A DNA stretch of 64,000 bases from Atopsyche davidsoni. Its lineage: Eukaryota; Arthropoda; Insecta; Trichoptera; Hydrobiosidae. Every line of letters starts with the position of its first letter. The stretch's first letter is position 1. The translations under genes were made by a program, and so were the position numbers. Below, in pieces: positions 37,371 through 50,056 of this stretch. Location: contig JAILWY010000014.1 of NCBI GenBank assembly GCA_022113835.1, positions 13,637,501-13,701,500 on the forward strand, given 5' to 3'. The notes beneath the pieces are model-generated. The model worked only from the letters and a program-made list of their open reading frames with translations. It was not told where the DNA came from and ran no database searches.

Positions 37371-40300
37371 TATATATTACATCTTATTAATATGATACAT
37401 TACAAGCTTAAAAAGATAAATGCTCTGACTACATTACACTGGTTGTTTAACTATAAAAATTACTATGGCCGATGAGAGACGTTCTCAACAAAACAAAATT
37501 ATAAATAAAGCCAAGAAATGCCTGCAGAAGTGATAATGACATACGTTTGTAGAGAATATTTCTTGCCTAGGGCTAGTAGGATCCTAAACAAAGATTATTG
37601 ATATTTATGTCTAGATTAAATTAATCACTACGATAGTCAAATACCCCTAAACTGGCACAACATGCATTTAATTTTGTTTTGCGTAACTTAAGTATAACTA
37701 ATAACAATAGCAACAGCTAATGGACCATGCATCCTATATATTACTATAAACATCGCACATTAAACTATGAGGAGCTCGGTGGAGTTTTATTTTGTGGGCT
37801 GTGTTTTAAAATATTTAATTATATGATTGATTTTCATTTATAAGGACATACATGTTTACAAGTCATTTCGGATATGCAAATCCTAAAAAAAGGATTATTC
37901 CACCGAACCTTTGATATTTATAGCAATTATTGAAAATTAACTGTCGATTCTACTAGTGAATTAAAATGTTAAGGTGCATAAGTACTTCAGACTATCAGAG
38001 ATTATTTAGTATACATGATCTGTTTGATAATGATTGAGTACATGAACATTAAGTTTATCTAATTCAGTTTCTTAGAGACAACACAGTATTTTTTTAAACC
38101 TAAATTTTGATGTAAATTATTTTGTGAACCTAAGGAACTACTTTCTACTGAGTGTATGCAAAAGCATAAATTATAAATCTATATCATCTGAAAATTAAGG
38201 TAGATTATGAATGTGCTTCATGCTCAAATAATGTATGTTTTAGAATTATCAATTTATAATTAAATGCAAGTAAAGCAAATTTACAAGTAAAATTATCAAT
38301 AGACTAAACAATTTTATTTAATGATAAGCCACATACTATTTAATATACTTTCTTCAAAACTTAATTGGACATTCTAAAATTGTGTCAATAAATATTATAT
38401 ATGCTGACATTTGGCTCAGACGTGACAATCAGCGTGATAGTAAATCATTATACAGTTAGATAAACAACTATCAGATGTAAACTTAGCATTAACATCAATT
38501 TGAAACGAAGATGAAAATATGAGTTTTATATTTAACACCAATTTTTTTTTATGAAATGTACGATTTGATAAAATGTTTGATAAGTGCTTAGTAAAATTTG
38601 TCAATAACTTACATGATTAATAAATCTTGAAAATATTTACAAATACACCAAAAAAATCAATACAGTGGTTTATATAAAACACAATTTAAAAGCACCTTAC
38701 AAATATGATTTACCATATACACACTTAATATTATGATACATCAGACAGATTATAGTGATGGTTACTACCCAACAGCGATAAACTAAATATTTAAATAGTT
38801 TATCGCCAATTATAGGGTGATTAATTGATCTGTCATATATAATGTTACGTATAGAGCTGTCAGAATTATATTACATTTAACAATAAAATGATACGCGTAT
38901 TGAATTTTGTTCATATGGTTTATCAAAATTAATTGTATATTTAGAAGTTAATGGATAATTACTAGGGAAAAGTCCCTCTATTTAAAGATCTGGTTTGATT
39001 ATTAAAAAAAAAAATTTCTATGCTTTGATATTGTCGATAATTTTAAGAAGTCAAATTAACAATAATAATAATAAAATAAAATGCGTTGATATACAGTCAG
39101 CTATGATATATACCAAAGAACATGCCGCATATACTTTCTTGCAATAATTTTTCGAATGTACGTCTCATTCGCTCACTCAAAGGCAAACAAAGGTGACGCG
39201 GAGGATAGAAAGCCAATCTTGATAAGCCAGTCGACTTATGGTATACACTCCATCTAGTGCAATTGCAACAGTATACTAGAAGGGGAAGTCCTGAAAACTT
39301 AGATATTACTTACTATATAAGTTCTGAAATAGAATAACACAGAATGTTATATTTTAACATTCATACTGTAAATATGATAATTACAAGTCTATACGTAACC
39401 TTAAAACAAATAAAAAGTTGGAATGGTTTTTTTACAAAACTCTTGATATTTCATTTAAAATATACAAGCATGTATTATAATTATACGAATCGATACACAC
39501 ACACAAAAGACGATATGCTCTTTAAACCTAAGATTTTTCATTCACAATTGTCAATATTTTTTTTATTTTGGCTTAGTAAAATTGTAAGTGTCATTTTGCA
39601 GATAATATACATTATTTCAGTAGATATATACATCTAAAAGTTGAGTAATTTTCATAAAATAGTTCTTTAAGTTGGAAGGTAAGTCTGTAAAACATTTCAA
39701 TAGAGTGCATGGCTGTAGTCATAAAATTTATCCCAGTAAAATGTTGGATCTAAACTAAAAACAATAAAAATAACTTCACATAAAATAGTAGTTAAAGCTA
39801 TGAACAGTATTAACGACTAATTGTATTTTATAAATATCAACACTTAAAAACAAACTGTTAGTAAAAGATACATCTTAATGACTTAACTTTCTAACTAATA
39901 CAACAAAAACGTAATCTTAATCGCAAAAAACAACATTTGTTATGTACACCATTGAAAGCAGTAAAAGTCCAAGTAACGCAACTGTAAATATTTATAAAAA
40001 TACGCACATATAAGTGATTATGCATTGAATTGATTTTTTAAAATAATAAATATAAACGTCCACTTATTTCCTAGAGTTTACCGTTACAAACAAAACCACT
40101 CTGAAGACTTCTCGTACCGGAGTGCAGGCAGTCTAAAAGAAACATAACTATTCTCATCATTTGGATAAATAGCTTTTCGCGACATGGCAATGTGAATTTG
40201 TGTGCATACGTAATCATTTTAATATAATACTTTTTAAATTTACAATATTGTTATCAAATTTCTACTGAAGATACAAACATTGGTGTTGGGAATGGCAGCA

Positions 40301-40385
40301 TACTAAAGCCACTATTCCCAATTATTTACAAAAAAAATTACAAAAGTACATTTGGTCACAGTGTTAAAATTTTTATACAATTTGT
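37371..40385 (-). other. Probable long 3' UTR of the RhoGEF gene plus spacer
   Basis: Three kilobases of AT-rich DNA directly after the RhoGEF stop codon. No open frame of note and no repeat family is recognised. Many reverse-strand AATAAA signals (TTTATT on plus) exist, so the true transcript end is not decided. Confidence 0.4.
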
Positions 40386-43300
40386 TTACAATTTGGTTTC
40401 CCATACTACAATGTGTGCGTCTGTCTTGTTGGCATCTTTGGCAGGAGACGCTGGCACCCCCTTGTGACGTTCCGTGCTGCAGCAGGATTGCCTCCAGTTA
40501 ACGTAGCCTCTTCCTCCCATGAGAGTTATCACAGTTTTCCGGGAGGCATCATTGGCATTATTACCCTTTCCATTATTGGACTTTTTATTTTTTCCATTTG
40601 ATTTATCGACACCGTCCTGTGCAACTGAATTGCTTCGAGATACAGATCTGTTATCGTGAATAACTCCCAATGCATTACCATTGGTGAAACTTGAATTCAG
40701 AGTGGACGAGATATTATTTACGTTTACTGTTATGTTGACAACATCTGAAGATCCGTTACTGAGCTGGATTGTCCTGCTAGCGCTACTATTATTCCTGGAT
40801 ATGCTTCTTCCCAAACCTCCGCGGAGAGCCATGCTCTCTTCACTGCCGGAGGAAGTGTAGAGACTTGAAGAGCGCGAGTCCACAGACCAGTTGGATAAGT
40901 CGAGAGATCGCGGGCGAGAGACTTTCATTCGAAGCTTGCGATCCAGGGTGCTGACTTTAGCAGGAATGGCTGCCAGTTCAGGGTCGCTGCGGCGGAGAGT
41001 TTCATAAGCCGGTTCACTACCGAGAGTGCCAGCCTCTCCTTGGCAATCTTTGACATACATCAGTTCTCCGTACAATCCGTAAACATCACAAGTATCTCCC
41101 GAACTTTGAGAAGAAGTGGAGCAGAATAGAGTTCCAGTGGCTCCCGTACCCAGACCGCGTGGTAAGGTCTTGGATAGCCGGGACATTTCATTATCTTTGG
41201 AACGCCTGCGCCTTAATACCACTGGACTACTTGTAAGCTGATGCTTTAGCTTGGCAGATATTGTCTGCATTGTACCATCTGACAGTTGCTTCTCAAGCTT
41301 CTGTTTATCAGTTTCCTTCTTTTCAGGAGTTTCAAGAAGCTTTTCCGGTTCCTTTGCAGATTCTGTATCTTTCGTATCCTTGATTTCCTCTTTGGGCGCT
41401 GAGACCTGAATGTCCTTGATCGCTTGTGTATTGTAGTAAGGATTGACATTATATATTTTAGGCTGCAAGGCCAGCAGGAATGTGATGGGGCCAAAGTGAG
41501 AGTGATAGGATATGTTGACTCTTCCACTGATAATGGGGACTCCCTCGAGCCGAGGTAGAGGAATTGTGAGGCTTATTCCAGCACTCGTTCCAACCCAGAG
41601 CAAACCTCGACACGCCAAGAGAGCAGAGACTGTTACAGAAGTTCGACTTCCACGGCTGGTGCAGTCCTTGCCTCCGCAATTTCCGTTTCCCATGACTCGC
41701 AGAACATTGGAAGCGAGATTTATATCCTGAAGATGCTTGAAGGTCTCTGTGTGATACAAGCAGATGGTGCTGGAATTCTTGAGCGATATCCAGAGACCCA
41801 CTCCAGAATGTGCCATGAGGTTGACGCTGCCTATATGCTCATGCTGTACACTAAAGCTCTTCTGAATTTCCCCAGTGAGACCGCTGATGACCCAGACTTT
41901 TTTGCCGCACGCCGCATACACGCTCATGTTGATGGGTAGAAGACAAGAAACAGGTTCGCAGCCAAGGTTCACAGTAACAGGGTCTTTAAGAGACCAGACG
42001 CCGGTCATGTCGCGGTGGAAGACCAGGATGTTGCCGTTGCCGAGAGCCACAAACACGCAGTCCCCATGGTATTTGATCTGCATGATGACAGCAGGAACAG
42101 TTGTCTGTGAGATCTGCTCCTGTTTCTCTGGCTCCACAGCCGCATACAGGAATATCTTGCGACTATCAGTACCCAGCCAAACAGAATCACTTGTTCCTGG
42201 ATTATCTTCAGATATTCCTTTGACAAACTCCATCGCGGTCACCTGAAAAAATTAACAAGTTGTTGATATTTTCTGTAAATAATAAAATTATATTATACGG
42301 CTGAACTTTTTTATGAATATATATATTTATAGTAAATAGATTTGGTTGTATAAAGCGTGGAAGTGGATGTGAGTCTACAAATTAGTAGAGGGATATTTTA
42401 TTTCTTAATGTTTACATCACAAGCAAGAGTCATCTAAGATCAGATAATCTGAACAAGTCGAAACAATCAAATCAAAGTTATGAAACAATCAAACCTTTGC
42501 AAAGTTTCCTTTGAAAATTTTTTTTATTGAAGCTGAAGATAATTTATAGTCCTAATAAATTTCGTGAGGGTTGCTAGCCTCTAGCCTTTTATTGTTTCTA
42601 ATTGTTAAAATGAACCTAATTGGGTTTGAGTATATATTTTCTTATGCAAGTGATTATGAACTTGGTTACTTGTGTCTCGACAAGATCGAAGGCTCCAACA
42701 TCACGTAGCTGGCCAGCATGCTGCGAGTGCTGTGCCAGGATAGCGATGTGGCTACTGGCTCCGTCCGTGGTGCACACCCACAAGTAGCCTCGCGGACCCC
42801 GTCGCCGTCGAGCCATGGGCCGACTCACAGTTGCCGTTGGTAGCGCACTTACACTGTAATAACAGCCACAGCGCACCTGGAAAAACATAAGTGGAATTAT
42901 TGAGAAATAAAAAGTTTATTTTAATTATTAGATAAACACTTCTGTAAATCATAATTTCAGATAATGGACTCACTTCAGTTTGATGCTGTGACTTGTAAAC
43001 AGGTTGTGCGCGAACAAATAGCGGCATCTTGTGCGCAAGCCTCTGCTCCTGGTCCAGCAGCTCCCAGCCAGGGGAATTGTTGGCATCGAGAGCCAGCTGG
43101 GCGAGGCGCAGCTCCGTGGCCCAGTCCTTCTTCACAGCAGGGCTCTCAGCTTGAAAGGTATACGTTTCCTCTTTGCCTGACTTCCCGCGTGCCACCATCT
43201 GGAGGCAGCACGAGTCAACCCACGCCATCTCCTCATCTTTGCGCTACAATTACAAACACTCCATTAATAAAACTTATTTTTGCAGTAAAATAATTAGGTG

Positions 43301-46300
43301 TTTTGAAATGATTAGAATAATAATGTAGAATTATATGGATTGAAGTCAATGCTACTTATCAGTGCGGCATTTTTTGACATTTTTAGAGCAGCGCCCATAG
43401 AAGACCTATATTCCAAATCAACAAGAATTTGAAGTTAGAAACTAACTTGAATACTATGCTGTATCTGCTGTAGTATACGACGAGTGGTTTCTTGGCTGAG
43501 GTCAGAGTAGCGGCCGCGCAGAGTGCCAGCCAACTCATTCATCCGCGACACCACCTCGTAGTCGTGCATGAGCGCTGACATCTCCCCGCATAGAGAGTCT
43601 GCTCCCGCAGCTCCTGCCGCGCCCCCAGAACTTCCCGATCCCTCCCCAGAGCTCGTGGACTTAAGACTTCCGCCCCTGTGCAGACCTGAAAAAATATAAC
43701 ATATAAGCAAAAAAAAATTCAAATTATATTGCAGATCTTGGTAATTGAGCCAGTTTGTGATGTCAATATTTTGTGTGATGTTTAGTATTTGTGACAATAT
43801 TTTCTTAAAAATACCATCAAGTTGTCCGAGAGAGGTAAGCATGTCTGTTGTGTAAAAAATAGTTCATTGATTTATTGAAATAATGTATATGTACATAATA
43901 CAGACTTATGTCACTCTGGCATCACTTCAGCGGCAGTCATCGGTGTTGTTATTTTTAATAAGCACCTTTGTTAAAATACTTCAATATCCTAACAAGAGTG
44001 ATCATGAAGACTAACTAATAAACATCGATTCCTATATTTACTACTGAATAACATGAAATAAGGAAAACCTATGTGATATGCTCAAAAAATATGCAAATGA
44101 AATAGAATGTTTAATATCTGACCAGCAGTTAGTATCCGACTAAGTGTGGGCGAAGCACTACTGTCCAGAATCTCAAGCTCCTGTACGGGATGCATCCATT
44201 TGAGGCTGAGGCGCTCGCTGGCTCCAAACTCTTCGGACTGACGAGGAGCTACCGAGACGCACACCACGAGGTCGTTCAATAATAGCAGCCGACGAGATTT
44301 GGTTTTTGTCACCATACCAGCTTGATTGAACTCCTGTAAATTGAAATAGTAAAAATTTTGAGAATTATGTTGTATGTTGTAACTTTTAAAATATTTTGGA
44401 GTCCATTTGAAAGAACGATAAATACTTTGCAATAATATTCATTATATATAATATCAATAATAATAAATTCAAAATACTTTGCAATTGATTCTGTAATTTA
44501 AATAATTTTGAATTACTTAAAACAAAGTACTTACAAGCTGGGTGACATTGTCTTCCCTCAGCAAGTGTCGGTTGCCATCGGTGAGGGTGAGAGGTCGCGC
44601 ACTGAACTTGCCACTGACGTGTCGCAGCATCTCTCTAAAAGCTTGACTCTGCTCGGCTTCGCGTTTGCGCTCATTCAGCATTTCGGCCAGGGACTCCAGC
44701 TGGGTTAAGGCCAACTGCAGCGACATGCGGTCGTGGTGGCCGTGCGGCGTGTGCTTCAGGAGGTCCTGAAAGAAGAAGAGAGAAATTGATTTGAGGATTT
44801 TCTTCAATCATATGATGGGTAATAAAAGTTAGCGGTATCATACTTAAATATTTTTTAAGGAGAATTTCAAAAGAAAAAATGATATTACTTTTCAATAATT
44901 TGTGAAAATATGAATCTCAAAATTGAATGTTCTACCTGAAGGAAAAGAATGAACTGGGGAAATCTCTGCACAGGCTTGACCATGAGTCCAAAAAATGACA
45001 GCCGGTCATGCGCGCTGATCTGCTTGACCTTCAGGAAATCAGCCAGAGCTGACTTCCTTTTGGCTTCCATCTTAGCCAGGTCCATGGCCACCGAGAAGTT
45101 GTTGATGAAACCAGAATAGATGTCCAGAACGATGGCTTTGGAAAACGAAGCCACGAAGACATCACCTGGAAATAAATAAATAATGAATAATAATTATATT
45201 TATAAATAACGTAATATTCAACATATTGTCAAACTTAATTGTCTTAATTAGCCCCAAATATTGTGATAGGGTTTATCTTAATTTCTGTCCTGTCAAGTGA
45301 ATTCTGAACAATATAATTTTGGTTGTCTTCTGTTTCTGTTTGGTCAAAGACAATTTGTTGAACTAAATTATTTTTATTCCGGCATGTAAAACTTTAAATC
45401 TGGCCAGTGCAAATATTTTCTACAGACATTGATTATTATGGGTTATTTGTAAATATACCTGAATAAATGCTTACCTAGTTTCTCATCTCGGTCCCAAGCC
45501 CTTACGCAGTCTGCCAAAGCGATGCGGAACAACGTGTGGCACTGAAGAATATCAGGGAGGCGATGGAAGAGAGTGGATATCTTGACACTGCTCAAGATGG
45601 CAGGACTGCTCTCCTCCAGTGGCTTTTTGTAGTCCTAGAAAACAAACATTCAATGAATTAATTAAACATTTACTGTCCTGGATTGACTTCATAAAGTAAG
45701 TTGATTTATGAATAAATTTTCTGGAGGATAAATATTATAATAGTAGAGGATTTCCAAGATTTGTATGGAGTAGTGATGCGATCAAAAATAGGTCTCGTGG
45801 ACAATAATATTACATTTTGTGTTACAAAAAAACGAGGAAAATATACAAAGATGTGGTTTATATACTGACATTGACTAGTCGTTGTAGGGTGGCCACGTAG
45901 GAGTTCTCACTGTGAACAATGGCAGCCACAATGTGGCGGCGCTTTTGCTGCTGTGGAGATAAGCCAGGAGGTGGTGCGGGCAGGGCGGGAGGCGCTTGCC
46001 GGCGGTCCCAGCGAGCCAGGCTGCCTAGGGGCCCCAGACCAGCCAGAGCGGGCCCGCACACCGTGTCTTCATCCACCTAGAACAGAGAAAAGTCAAATAT
46101 CATGTAAACATACACATATATATGTCAAAATTTTATATTTGCTGTATATTTTAAAAGTGTTAAGTATTGTGCAATTGTGATAACAAAGGAAAAACAAGTT
46201 GAACGATGTGAGGCTTCGACAAATTTTTATGAAATATATTGGGTCTATTCCTTAAAACCGGAACTTTTTTAGAATACTTGAGCATTTATTTAAGAAAATC

Positions 46301-47677
46301 TTGTACAATTCTGTTATTCAAAGTATTGTCCATCGAAAGTTACAGTATTTCCCCATCTTTTCGGTAATTTGTGGATGCCATCCCAAAAAATCAGTCATGT
46401 TTTGAACCAAAGAACGAATCGACCTAATTATTGATGCCTTGGACTGAAGTGAAGCGTATTCTGGAGAGTCCATTCTGCATCGACTGAAACAAAAAGTAGT
46501 CAGAAGGCGCCAAGTCTGGACTATATGGCAGGTGGGGCAGAACTTCCCATCTGCTATTTTCCAAATAGTTTTTAATGGGTTAAGCAACATGTGAACGAGC
46601 ATTGTGATGCTGGAAAATCATGTCTCAATCTCAATCAAATGTCTCGTGTCTGGTCTCCCATTCTGGCCGTTTTTCTTTCAATGCTCTCTTTTAACGAATC
46701 ATTTTATTGAATGTTGTTGGTACACCTCTCCAGTAATGGTTTCACCCGGTTTTAAAACCTCATAATACACAATTCCCTTCTGGTCCCACCAAATACAGAG
46801 CATTATCTTGGCAGCGTGAATATTCTTCTTCGGTGTCGATTTGGCTGGTTGGCCGGGCTTCAAATACGATTTTTTGCTCTTTGGGTTGTCTTAGTGAATC
46901 CATTTTCCGTCGCCAGTAACAATTCGATTCAAAAACGACTTCTTTTTATGACGCTCGAGCAGCATTTCATACATGCAAAATCGCCTTTCCACGTCTCTCG
47001 GGTTCAACTCGTATGGCACCCAATTGCCCTGCTTCTGGATAAATCCCAATGCTTTTAGCCGATTGGAAATAGCTGCTTGAGTCAGGTCCAATGATTCCGC
47101 AAGCTTTTCTTGTGTTTGACACGAGTCTTAATCGAGTAACGCTTCCAATTCTTCAAACTTTTTCGGCTGTCCAGGCCGTTCTTGTCTTTGATGTCTCAAA
47201 GCACTGTGTTTTCGCAAGAACATGTTTGCCATATGATGACTTTCGGCTGCAGTTTTCTCAAGCAAAGCTTAGCTCAAGCAAATCAAACATTGTTGACTGA
47301 TTTTGACAGCTTATGAAGAGAGCTTCAAAATGACTTGTATAAATGATTTGCTACAGCGCATACAAAAGTTTTAGTGTCAAATTCCAGTTTTTAAGTTATA
47401 GACCTATTACAATATTGATTAAAATGAATGATTAATTGGACGGGTGTTCTCGCTAACCTCGGGCAGTTGGGGCATCTTGTTGGGCGAGGGCTCCGTGGCC
47501 ACGTCGTACTGGTGGCCGGAGCCGCGGCGCACGCTGAACCAGCGCGACAGACGGCCCCCGGGGGAGAGGTCCCCGGGCAGGGAGGCGCAGTCGCCCCCGC
47601 CGCCCCCGCCCCCGCCCCTCCAGCGGTCGCACAGGGTGCGCGCCTTGTTGAGGGTGTTGCGCAGCTGCCCGTTGCTC
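40386..47677 (-). CDS. ARHGEF10: Rho guanine nucleotide exchange factor, ARHGEF10/ARHGEF10L-type (5' end not found)
   Basis: This family activates Rho GTPases by GDP release through a DH domain. Ten exons in gene order join in phase: 47677-47458, 46076-45870, 45634-45475, 45165-44936, 44765-44535, 44333-44123, 43685-43447, 43243-42974, 42876-42670 and 42242-40386, about 1277 codons. The DH domain starts at [20 protein letters not shown] and runs through [20 protein letters not shown] and [13 protein letters not shown]-like region follows ([20 protein letters not shown]). The C-terminal half is the WD40-like propeller of ARHGEF10 ([17 protein letters not shown], FHTETxKHLQDIN-type segment [36 protein letters not shown]). 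A Ser-rich tail ends VVWETKL. The order of parts and the C-terminal end argue for ARHGEF10 over ARHGEF17. Exons encoding the N terminus must lie further upstream, perhaps outside the window. Intron 1 carries a mariner. Confidence 0.85.
46239..47407 (-). mobile_element. Mariner element in RhoGEF intron
   Basis: About 1.17 kb, flanked by TA dinucleotides. The inverted ends share GGTCTAT..CTTAAAA..(C/T)GGAA. The transposase reads on the minus strand with frameshifts. Confidence 0.8.
46320..47270 (-). pseudogene. Mariner transposase, inactive
   Basis: The minus strand encodes, in broken frames, [31 protein letters not shown] with the first catalytic Asp, [28 protein letters not shown] and [11 protein letters not shown] with the last Asp. 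In family members the middle motif is HDNARPH. Here the second catalytic Asp is replaced by His (about 46600). An in-frame stop also follows GKWIH (near 46890). The copy is therefore dead. The ~1 kb span fits one mariner gene. Confidence 0.75.
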
Positions 47678-47801
47678 CTGGAACCGACAAAAGGAAATCC
47701 TCGTTATTATATGCGATATTTCACAAATTTTTGGGTGATGGTCGAGCAACTGCGGTAAATACACCGCTTTACGCGAGGGATACCTTCCGGAAACAATCGC
47801 G

Positions 47802-48041
47802 TTAACACGTTGACTGCCAAGCGAATTTTCGTAAAATGTCCAAAAATTGTTTTCACGTTTTTAGGTTTAATTTAATATAATGGGCCGAAATACAATTATT
47901 CATTTTGTTTTGAAATATTTTTGAGGTGATTTATTTGGTATTTACAGGTATGTCGTGTCGGCCACCGGTGGCCGACGCTGCCCAATTGGAATACCTCCGT
48001 GTCGGACACCGGTGGCTGACACGGCAGTCAACGTGTTTTAA
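47802..48041. mobile_element. piggyBac-like MITE
   Basis: 240 bp with inverted ends CACGTTGACTGCC flanked by TTAA on both sides. The right third carries two inverted-repeat blocks around CCACCGGTGG and CACCGGTGG. It is non-coding. Confidence 0.75.
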
Positions 48042-48096
48042 GTTAAATTCGCGTATATCGGGGTTTACAATTAAACAGACATGCATAGTCAAAACT

Positions 48097-48317
48097 TAAT
48101 AAAGGTGTCACAAATTTGTCGCCATTTTTGCAGTAAAGTTTTAAAAGGCTGCCAAGCTTTCATTATTTTTGAAATATTGTTCAACAATGAAGACTCGTTG
48201 TTCAATAATTCAAATTCACTGTCAGCTGTCAAATTGTTTTTTTTTAAGTGTTCCCAAAACTTTACTGCAAAAATGGCGACAAATTCAAATCTTGCGTTAA
48301 TTTTGGGACACCCTATA
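48097..48317. mobile_element. Mariner/Tc1-type hairpin MITE
   Basis: The arms AAATTTGTCGCCATTTTTGC and GCAAAAATGGCGACAAATTC pair over about 35 bp (48112-48140 with 48252-48285). The right end runs out as TTTTGGGACACCCTATA, whose complement TATAGGGTGTCCCAAAA is a common mariner-type terminus. The left arm has lost about 20 bp. Confidence 0.65.
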
Positions 48318-48904
48318 CAAAAAAAATACGACTCATTTGAATCAATCATTTTAATTCTATGAACACTTTGTGCAGTATTACATATTAATTTCTACTGAAA
48401 AATACATCTATTGGGTAGCGTTTATTTTACGTTCTTGTAAAAAACGTTCATAACACTCAACGCTGTTTTTAATTGTTAAGAGAAGTCAATGACTACATTA
48501 TGTTCATACACATTCTTAAAATAAGAAATTCACGTAATGCGTGGCTATAGTAAAACCGCGCATAACGGGGGTCGCGTAAAGCGAGGTGTTACTGTACTTT
48601 TAAAGTAGCTACCGCGTTTATTGATTTTTTCGTGAAAAAAACTAAAAAAAAACACTCAAACATTGGCAATACTGAAGTAATCATTTTTCCACTGTAGTAA
48701 CTCTAAAATATAGTCGTCCGAGTTTATCTGACACATCAGATCAAAATGGCCCAAAATTGTGTCAACAAATAAACACTTCATTTTTTTTAATTTATAAAAT
48801 AATTACGTAAAAAAATATTGTTGACATGACTTTTTTTATAATGTTTTCCTACAACTATTTTTTTTTGTAATGAAAGGCTTGAAGACCACTTGCGTATTGA
48901 TTAA

Positions 48905-49304
48905 GGGGACTGGGTCCAAGGGATGGGTCCATTTTCGAGTTTTTTTGATAATTTTAGAAAATATTTTACGAAAAATCTACTGCACTAATCAAAAAAATTT
49001 AAACGTTAAAAATTAAAAATTTTATTTCGTATAAAATTACTTTCAATGTGATAAATATGTGTTTTCCCGATTGAAGTTTAAGCATTTGGAGATTTTTTAT
49101 ACTGACGGATTAGAACCCTAAGCATTCGGGAGTCTTTTTTTAAAATTGGAATTAAAAGATTACACATAAACGTATATATAAAAAGAAATATATCTAACTT
49201 TTGGCATTAAAATTTTTTTGATTGGTGCAATAGATTTTTCGCAAAATATTTTTTATAAAATTATCAAAACACTTGGAAATCGACCCATCCCTGGACCCAG
49301 CCCC
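48905..49304. mobile_element. Foldback element with ~100-bp arms
   Basis: Left arm from GGGGACTGGGTCCAAGGGAT and right arm ending ATCCCTGGACCCAGCCCC are inverted copies over about 100 bp, with small gaps and mismatches. The target duplication is unclear. It has no coding capacity. Confidence 0.75.
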
Positions 49305-49439
49305 ATACTTTTGAAATACTTATACAATAAATATTTAATCGAAGTGACAGATCAAGGGGAACGGTATCATTTCACCGACACAAGACGTAGGCAAGTATAA
49401 TATTTATCCTGGCATTTTCAACGCACGCGTAGGATGTTG

Positions 49440-49700
49440 ACAAAAGTCCGTGCGTTTATCGAAATGTCAAAATAAACCGCAAAAGAAGTTGCCGAGGACG
49501 AACAAGCGCCGATTCACAAAGGCGGAAGTGTTTCTCGACAGACGGCCACATAAATCAATCGGTGCGATTGGCTAGCAGAGCCGGCCCGGAGATGCCTAAT
49601 GAGACGAAGCCATAAAAATTAACTTGAAAATGAAACGACGCGAATCGAGACGAACGACCCGGAGACCGCAGAATTGCGCTCGCGATGATACGCAAACTTA
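49440..49700. promoter_or_regulatory. GC-rich island 1, candidate regulatory element
   Basis: Sharp GC-rich block in AT-rich DNA with no reading frame of note. Contains TGATTTATG on the minus strand (49549-49557), which resembles Hox-Exd sites. The regulatory role is inferred. Confidence 0.3.
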
Positions 49701-49979
49701 ATTAATTTGCCACATTGAAACTGGATAATACAATACGAACGGAAATTCCAAGGATGTTTATTTATAGGCAAGAATATATAATATATTATCGATTTTTGTG
49801 AAGAGCGTCTCACAGGAAGTAGATTTAAAAATAATAATATCCAGACCGGATTTAAATGCTTCACTCAGTTATTTGGGTTAAAAGTCTAGTATTGCAGGTC
49901 ACACAATATTTAATTGGCATAATAAGTACGCTGTTTCACTTATAGGATATGATTGTTAAAGATTATTGCTAAGTACTAG

Positions 49980-50056
49980 TGATTCGTTGGTATAATTGGC
50001 AGTGCACCGGCCATGTAAGCTTGGGGATGTGGGTTCATCAAATCCCACACAAATCA
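49980..50056 (+). tRNA. tRNA-like sequence (degenerate, possible Thr-UGU or SINE head)
   Basis: 77 nt fold roughly as a tRNA. The acceptor arms TGATTCG and CAAATCA pair in 6 of 7 positions. The D-arm region is TGGTATAATTGGCA (A-box like), and the anticodon loop CATGTAA would give UGU. The T stem is GTGGG/CCCAC. The anticodon stem is weak and the T loop has 10 nt instead of 7, so it is a pseudogene or a tRNA-derived SINE head, not a working tRNA. Confidence 0.4.

Larger units (their letters stand above)
47752..48597. mobile_element. Pogo/Tigger-like element with two nested MITEs
   Basis: The left end has ACACCGCTTTACGCGAGGG, and the right end, read on the other strand, CAGTAACACCTCGCTTTACG. 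These CGCTTTACGCGA-type ends are typical of pogo/Tigger elements that insert at TA. Inside lie a TTAA-flanked MITE (47802-48041) and a hairpin MITE (48097-48317). What remains of the outer element has no coding capacity. Confidence 0.6.

Noticed and set aside
47391..47764. Alternative frames over the first RhoGEF exon
   Set aside because: A third frame ([14 protein letters not shown]...) ends exactly at a GT donor in phase with the next exon. The others do not join.
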